DNA of 14,062 bases from Dissophora ornata (Eukaryota > Mortierellomycota > Mortierellomycetes > Mortierellales > Mortierellaceae), in assembly GCA_025201705.1 (NCBI GenBank), contig MU617395.1:1-14062 (forward strand). The letters are read 5' to 3'. The notes below the pieces were generated by a model. That model worked only from the letters and a program-made list of their open reading frames with translations. It was not told the origin of the DNA and ran no database searches. Position numbers and translations under genes: made by a program. Within the stretch, counting starts at the first letter, position 1; each line of letters starts with the position of its first letter. Shown piece after piece: positions 9,584 to 14,062 of the stretch.

Positions 9584-9686
9584 GGCAATATGATGAATTC
9601 TGTTTGGTCCGTGTTTATGAGGCGGAAGTAAGACCCCGCTACAGGAATACACCCAATTTTTTTCTAAACTATCTGATCACATGCCC
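9584..9686. repeat. Direct repeat, copy 1 (~103 bp)
   Basis: From GGCAATATGATGAATT to ATGCCC this segment matches 9902-10004 with only about four single-base differences and no gaps, at a fixed offset of 318 bp. It lies 156 bp after the ALKBH6 stop. It carries no open frame of note. It may be a fragment of a dispersed element or a local segmental duplication. Confidence 0.9.
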
Positions 9687-9866
9687 GCCAATGTCATACT
9701 TCACGAAAAGAGATTGAATGACCCCCATTCTAATCCCAATCCTCTTTTTTGTTGTTGCGATGCAGCTCTAGTGCCCTTTTTTTTTTTGAAAAATCCAGAT
9801 CTTACAGCCACTCCAAATCGACAAAGCGATTCTTTCAAGGTAATTGTCGACACATTTGTCGAATAT

Positions 9867-9885
9867 TGATCTCCATTGGAGATCA
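9867..9885. repeat. Short palindrome between the direct repeats
   Basis: TGATCTCC and GGAGATCA form a perfect 8-bp inverted repeat around a 3-base centre (ATT). It lies 16 bp before copy 2 of the direct repeat. It could be a protein site or chance. Confidence 0.75.
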
Positions 9886-9901
9886 GTTCGTGGAGGGGCA
9901 A

Positions 9902-10004
9902 GGCAATATGATGAATTTTGTTTGGTCCGTGTTTATGAGGCGGAAGTAAGACCCCGCTACAGGAATACACCCAATTTTTTTCTAAACTTTCTGATCCCTT
10001 GCCC
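9902..10004. repeat. Direct repeat, copy 2 (~103 bp)
   Basis: Second copy of the segment at 9584-9686. Differences seen are at the base after GATGAATT, one base before TCTGATC, and two bases near the 3' edge (TGATCCCTTGCCC against TGATCACATGCCC). Flanking sequences on either side do not match between copies, so the edges are fairly sharp. Confidence 0.9.
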
Positions 10005-10310
10005 TACCCACCCACGTTGAATTGATCTCGTTGAAGAGAGCAAAGGCGTATATCAAATGTTGGAAGAGGCTGTTGAAGTTCTAACATTCATGTTTGCCTC
10101 GTTTTGTTCGCTTTTGTGCTTGTAGGTAATATTGAACTGTATGAGCAGGATAAACAATAATGAATAGTGTAGACACAACCATGAAGAATAAAAAACAAAA
10201 ACAGAACAAACCGATACAATGAATGATTAATGATGATATCGCGTAGAGGCGTCTTTCAATTGCTCAAGCAACCTCGTCAGGCTTTGACGAAATGAAAAAA
10301 AAAAAAAAAA

Positions 10311-10358
10311 ATGTGGAATCATAACAAAGCACGTTGTGTTTATCCCAGTCACGCATAA
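10311..10358 (+). other. Possible upstream ORF in the PUS1 leader
   Basis: ATG at 10311 opens a 15-codon frame ending at TAA 10356-10358, 52 bp before the PUS1 start. A second ATG at 10292 opens a 10-codon frame ending at 10324. They matter only if the transcript starts upstream of the A16 run, which the sequence cannot tell. Confidence 0.3.
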
Positions 10359-10410
10359 CGAAAAAGAAAAAAAAGAAAGAAAGAAACGCCTCTTGTACTT
10401 TTCACCTCCC

Positions 10411-12435
10411 ATGGCTATTTCCCGTGTCTTGGCCTCCATCAAGTCTTCATTCTCTACCTCATTCAATCGTCTCAGTGCTACTCCTGTCTTGCGTACAATG
10501 TCAACCCCCCAGAACGACTCCTCCGACAAGGCTTCTACTGCCGCCCCAGAAAACGCCACCCTAAACGTTGCCTCACAACAGAGCATGGACCAGACTACAG
10601 AAGAAAGCGTTGGCAAGAGAGCCATACAGACGACGGACCAGGATCCATCTACAGCAGAAAGTGCTGCCAAGAGGAGCAAGAGCAAGATCGAGGCCGAAGA
10701 CACGTCCTCGTACTTGGGCCCAAAACGCGACAAAGTTCGTGGAAACATTCGTGGCGCTGAAAAGTACAAGGGAAAGAAAGCTGGACCCTGGGGTCCTGGA
10801 ACCCGTAATGCGGAAGAGGCCGCCAAGGAGGCTGCCAAGACTGAAGCTGCAGAGTCTGGAGAGGCTGGAGAGGCTCTGGCGGATGCCAACGATGATAAAG
10901 AAGCTCGTGTACCAAAGCGCAAGGTTGCCCTCCTCATGGGATATTGCGGAACTGGCTACCAGGGCATGCAGGTGTAGGTGGTCGTTTTTTTTTTTTTTTG
11001 ACAAGGACTGTGCTGCCCTCTGGACGATCCGACGTTTTTAATCATCGATTTTAATACGCTGACTAGTAATCCTAATGCCAAAACAATCGAGGGCGATCTC
11101 TTCAAGGCTATGGTTCAGGCTGGAGCAGTGTCCAAGGACAACTCTGATGACGTCAAAAAGGTTAGCTACTCAATGGACACCAGCACTTTTTTCACTCGGA
11201 TATGGATATATGCAATTTAGACCTGGTGTGGTAACTTATGACTCCATCTATCCCATATCCATTGTAGATCAGTATGATGCGATCTGCCAGGACAGACAAG
11301 GGCGTTCATGCTGCTGGAAATGTTGTGTCCTGCAAGATGATTGTGGATATGGATGATGTGGTTGGCAAGATCAACTCTCACCTACCCGAACAGATCCGTA
11401 TCTTTGGATTTGTCCGTACCATCAACTCGTTCAACGCCAAGGTGTTGTGCGATTCCCGCGTCTATGAATATTTGTTGCCAACATATGTCTTCTTGCCTCG
11501 ACCACCCCTCCCAGAACGAACTGGAGCACCTACAGAGACAGTTGTTAGAGAAAATGCACCAGAGGGAAGCATGGCATGGGACGAAAATGTTCACATCTCG
11601 ACACCAGAGGAGATGACTGAAAAGAGGAACTATCGTATTGATCAGGACACACTCGCCAAGGTTCGTGAAGGGTTTTCAGGATATATCGGTACCAAGAACT
11701 TTCACAACTTTACGATCGGCAAGAACTTTAAGGAAAGGACCTGTCAACGCTTCATTATGAAGTTTGATGTGAGCGACCCCAAGATGATCGAGGGCACAGA
11801 GTGGCTCAGCCTGAAGGTCCATGGCCAGTCCTTTATGCTTCATCAGATCCGCAAAATGGTGGGCTTGATCGTGATGATTATCCGCACAGATACGCCTATG
11901 AAGCTCATCCCCGAGACATTCAACGCCAACAAGATCAACATCCCCAAGGCACCCAGTCTTGGACTCTTGTTGGAAAGGGTAAGGCGCCCGTTGATCATGC
12001 TGACGATACTCTTCAGGCAGTGCTTAATTATTATTATTTTTTCTCCGCGCTTCTTTTTTTTTTTTTTTACGCCTGGTCTGTTAACATGCATTAATGTCTT
12101 TATTTTTTGTTATGTAATGGCGACATGTCGTTGATTAGCCAATGTTTAACACATACAACCGCAAGGTACAAGGCAAGAACCCGGCTCTGGATTTCTCACC
12201 GTACGAAGAGGTGATGGTTGCGTTCAAGGAAAAGCACATCTACGAGGGAATCATCAAGGAGGAACTGCAATTCAACCGGTTCGATGAATACCTACAGATC
12301 TTGGATGGACATGCAGAGAAATACAACTTTGCATACCTGAATAAGGAGGGAACGATCCCGGAAGAGGCGATCATCAAGCGAGGCGATACGTTGGAGGCAG
12401 CAGAGTCGGATGTGGAATCGGATGGGTCGTCGTGA
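10411..12435 (+). CDS. PUS1: tRNA pseudouridine synthase PUS1 (TruA family), four exons
   Basis: Pus1 converts uridine to pseudouridine in tRNAs and some other RNAs, in nucleus and mitochondria. Exons: 10411-10973, 11067-11160, 11268-11978 and 12139-12435. They total 1665 nt, giving 554 aa, close to yeast Pus1. Residues 1-29 are Arg/Ser-rich without acidic residues, like a mitochondrial presequence, and Met30 could start a shorter form. Residues 30-165 are Ala/Glu/Ser-rich with basic clusters (AAKRSKSK at 85-92, PKRK at 168-171). The catalytic domain starts at KVALLMGYCGTGYQGMQVN, which is completed only across junction 1 (phase 2, CAGGT|GTAGGT). The catalytic aspartate is D229 in SARTDKGVHAAG. 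LHQIRKMVG and SLGLLLERP are also typical of the family. Introns are GT-AG, 93-160 nt. The C-terminus ends in an acidic tail. The alternative GTG further upstream is not used here because the ATG at 10411 fits better. Confidence 0.94.
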
Positions 12436-12440
12436 GTGAG

Positions 12441-12456
12441 TGTGTGTGTGTGTGTG
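12441..12456. repeat. (TG)8 microsatellite
   Basis: Perfect TG run starting six bases after the PUS1 stop codon, so it lies in the 3' untranslated region. Confidence 0.9.
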
Positions 12457-12518
12457 GTGCATGAATGCATTGATGGTAGGATACTATGAACGAGAGCACT
12501 GCACTGCACAGGATGTGT

Positions 12519-12557
12519 AATAAAATTCCAGAAGATGGCTGTGTCACTGGCAATAAA
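12519..12557 (+). promoter_or_regulatory. Candidate PUS1 polyadenylation signals
   Basis: Two AATAAA hexamers lie at 12519-12524 and 12552-12557, 84 and 117 bp after the PUS1 stop codon, on the sense strand. Position and sequence fit poly(A) signals; which is used cannot be told. Confidence 0.5.
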
Positions 12558-12775
12558 TATGTTGTGGACGTGAAGCAAAAATAAGCAAATCGAAGCTCAC
12601 GCGTGTTTACGTGATGAGACACGGCCCCTCTTGGTACACGCAGGTTGTGCGTTTCTGCGGATTGATTCAAAAGGCCAAACTATGATTAGCGCGGCCCCTC
12701 TCTCGGTGGTGGACCCGAATTCTTGTCTTGTGAGAATCGTGTCACAGGCACGGGACCTGGATCCTCGCAGTCGTA

Positions 12776-12882
12776 GGGGGGGGGGACCTGTGCGCTCGAA
12801 GCATGCATGAAATTTAATGAAATATATAATTTTTGCGGCAGCAAATAACAAACAGGTCTGAGTTTAGAGTGGGGGGGGGGGG
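12776..12882. repeat. Two poly-G runs
   Basis: A run of 10 G at 12776-12785 and a run of 12 G at 12871-12882, 85 bp apart. Such long mononucleotide G runs are rare in the rest of the window and are prone to length errors. Confidence 0.85.
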
Positions 12883-12924
12883 CATCCATGCATGGCGACA
12901 TGTTTTGTTTTGCTATGACTTGTT

Positions 12925-12961
12925 AGGAAGGAAGGAAAGGAAGGAGGGAAGGAAGGAAAGG
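12925..12961. repeat. GGAA-rich microsatellite
   Basis: Imperfect tetranucleotide run of GGAA units interrupted by AGG or GGG. GGAA is also an ETS-type core, but nothing further supports a regulatory role. Confidence 0.85.
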
Positions 12962-13148
12962 CGGGATGCGGAGAAGCAGCTGGGTACCAGCGTTGATGTT
13001 GTTGGAGCCAAAAAGAAAAGAGGAAAGAGCCATCCATCATCCATCAGGCAGAAACACAAAAAGTCAAGCAGCAAATCAAATACAAAACAAGGGCGTTTAA
13101 TTTCCGCTTCTCTTCTTCATCGCTTTTTTGGGTCCCCATCCACCGCCA

Positions 13149-13228
13149 TCCTTTTCCTTTCCTTCCCGTCTCTCTCCTCTCTCTCCTCTCTCTCCTCTCT
13201 TCATTCCTCTTCCCTCCTTCTCCTCATC
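13149..13228. repeat. CT-rich tract with a 9-bp tandem unit
   Basis: An 80-bp pyrimidine tract. Its middle contains about three copies of CCTCTCTCT. It lies roughly 500 bp upstream of the Gln-rich gene start on the forward strand. Confidence 0.75.
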
Positions 13229-13263
13229 CTCTGTGCTCTCCACATCGCCGCCGTCGTTTCCAC

Positions 13264-13300
13264 CACCCCATCTCCCCCCATCTCCCCCTTCTCCATCCCC
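13264..13300 (-). other. Possible G-quadruplex motif, reverse strand
   Basis: The forward strand has four C runs (4, 6, 5 and 4 bases) separated by 4, 4 and 8 bases. The reverse strand therefore has four G runs with short loops; one loop of 8 slightly exceeds the usual 7-base limit. It lies about 430 bp upstream of the Gln-rich gene ATG. Confidence 0.45.
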
Positions 13301-13732
13301 AGGCATCCTACCTGGCCCTTCCTCTGTGGTATGAAAATGCAAGATCCTCAAGACGCGCAATGTTCAAGACAAAGACAAGACAAGACAGGAAGATGAACCA
13401 TTCACGCGGATGGGCATTGCGGGACACGACACATCAGCGCGCCACACACAAAACACCATGCACGGATTGGATTGTATTCCTGCAACAACCCAAAAGGCTC
13501 TCGTGGACAAATGCTGTTGATATCCCAGTGCGCGCATGCTGCCACAAACCAAACAGCTGCAACAAACAGAGGACATCACCCCCCTGTCGTCTTCATGACA
13601 AACTCGCCATCATTTGGTGTTGGCCTCTCTCCCTCTCTCCCTTCTACATCTCCCTCTCTTTTCAACAACCCCCCCTTTTCTGACCTTTTTTCTTCACTCT
13701 TTTTCTTTTTAAACCTCGCCATAATAGTGTGA

Positions 13733-14039
13733 ATGGCGAGACGCCCAGTTTCCGAATCCTTCACCATGCTGTCTGAGCAGGGGAAGCAGTCGTTTGATCC
13801 CTCTGCTTCCTTCCGCCAGTCTGACTACAGCCCAACCCTGCTGCAACAGCAACAACAGCAACAACAGCAACAACAGCAACAACAGCAACAGCAACAACAC
13901 TTTGCATCTGGTCATCAGCAGCAGCACCAACATCAGAATCAACCGCAGCACTTTCATCGAGCACCCCGACCCGCTTCGGAAATCTTGCCGCAGAATCACC
14001 ATCATCCTTTTCTCGCCAACAATTTTCAGTCTTCTGAAG
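13733..14039 (+). CDS. Unrecognised Gln/His-rich protein, first exon only
   Basis: An open frame starts at ATG 13733, directly after an in-frame TGA (13730-13732), and runs without a stop to the window end. A likely donor (GAAG|GTAAAA) at 14040 would end the exon in phase 1. The protein begins MARRPVSESFTMLSEQ, has a Ser-rich segment, then 18 glutamines in a row (codons 38-55), a His/Gln-rich stretch and a Pro/Asn-rich end. A second ATG at 13766 (Met12) has a better context (TTCACCATG, A at -3) than the first (T at -3) and may be the true start. AG at 13726-13727 after a pyrimidine tract could be the acceptor of a leader intron. Such composition is common in fungal transcription and RNA-binding regulators, but no domain is visible, so no function is given. 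Confidence 0.6.
13841..13900. repeat. CAA/CAG coding repeat (polyGln tract)
   Basis: Eighteen Gln codons from 13844 to 13897 in a CAA-CAA-CAG rhythm, inside the first exon of the Gln-rich gene. The mixed codons make the tract more stable than pure CAG. Confidence 0.9.
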
Positions 14040-14062
14040 GTAAAAGAGGAACAGAAACAAAA

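Larger units (their letters stand above)
9429..10410. other. Non-coding spacer between ALKBH6 and PUS1
   Basis: These 982 bp carry the 3' flank of ALKBH6 and the promoter and leader of PUS1. The main content is a pair of ~103-bp direct repeats and a small palindrome, listed separately. An AATAAA lies at 10187-10192. From 10295 to 10310 there is an A16 run, and 10360-10387 is a purine tract just before PUS1. Frames on the reverse strand here lack family motifs. No RNA gene was recognised. Confidence 0.5.
12436..13732. other. Low-complexity spacer between PUS1 and the Gln-rich gene
   Basis: This 1297-bp stretch holds the PUS1 3' flank and the presumed promoter of the next gene. Visible content: (TG)8, two poly-G runs, a GGAA microsatellite, a CT-rich tract and a C-run cluster (listed separately). 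CCATGCATGG at 12886-12895 is a perfect palindrome. Forward and reverse frames across 12833-13396 translate to skewed, repetitive protein and are not called. No RNA gene was recognised. Confidence 0.5.

Noticed and set aside
9584..10004. CRISPR-like or rDNA-like array
   Set aside because: Only two copies, 103 bp long, in a eukaryotic spacer; no regular array.
10227..10937. Reverse-strand open frame of 236 codons opposite PUS1 exon 1
   Set aside because: It mirrors the Ala/Ser-rich codons of PUS1 and has no family motif; PUS1 on the forward strand is certain.
12600..12800. tRNA gene in the PUS1 3' spacer
   Set aside because: No matching A-box and B-box pair or cloverleaf could be found on either strand.
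13097..13360. Reverse-strand Gly/Glu-rich frame of 87 codons
   Set aside because: Product of a CT/C-rich simple-sequence region; no conserved motif and skewed composition.
12833..13396. Forward frame of 187 codons in the spacer after PUS1
   Set aside because: It begins without an ATG context of note, spans GGAA and CT repeats, and gives Lys/Arg- then Ser/Leu-rich low complexity.
13709..14005. Reverse-strand poly-Leu frame
   Set aside because: It is the antisense of the CAA/CAG repeat in the Gln-rich exon.

Overview
The window is nuclear DNA of a filamentous fungus. The genes are split by many short introns (mostly 56 to 190 nt, nearly all GT-AG), polypyrimidine leaders precede start codons, and the proteins (Osh3-type GOLD-PH-ORD protein, Tsl1/Tps3-like trehalose synthase subunit) are fungal in architecture. 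The intron density, the abundant microsatellites (TC, TTG, poly-A/T, GGAA, CAA/CAG) and the presence of ALKBH6 and MAP1D orthologues fit an early-diverging lineage such as Mortierellomycota or Mucoromycota. That placement is an inference from style, not from a marker gene.

Layout, left to right. 1-1025 (-): first exon of a trehalose-6-phosphate synthase complex protein, cut by the window edge. 1026-1570: its leader and promoter. 1571-3201 (-): six-exon mitochondrial type 1 methionine aminopeptidase (MAP1D-like, 358 aa by conceptual splicing). 3202-3408: short TC-rich spacer. 3409-7075 (-): seven-exon Osh3-like oxysterol-binding protein (982 aa). 7076-7935: divergent promoter region. 7936-9428 (+): five-exon ALKBH6-like 2-oxoglutarate dioxygenase (250 aa), with a GC-AG first intron and a 14-nt exon. 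9429-10410: non-coding spacer holding two near-identical copies of a ~103-bp sequence. 10411-12435 (+): four-exon PUS1 tRNA pseudouridine synthase (554 aa) with two in-frame starts. 12436-13732: low-complexity spacer. 13733 to the end (+): first exon of an unrecognised Gln/His-rich protein.

All splice junctions were placed by hand from splice consensus, phase and family motifs. Exon lengths sum to whole codons in the four complete genes, and catalytic motifs are rebuilt across junctions. The genes look like ordinary housekeeping neighbours, not a functional cluster. PUS1 and MAP1D share a mitochondrial protein or tRNA maturation theme, but nothing in the sequence shows co-regulation. I found no convincing new multi-gene system. 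The items most worth a second look are the two-start PUS1 layout, the GC-AG intron and micro-exon of ALKBH6, the His-to-Tyr change in the OSBP signature, and the 103-bp direct repeat.
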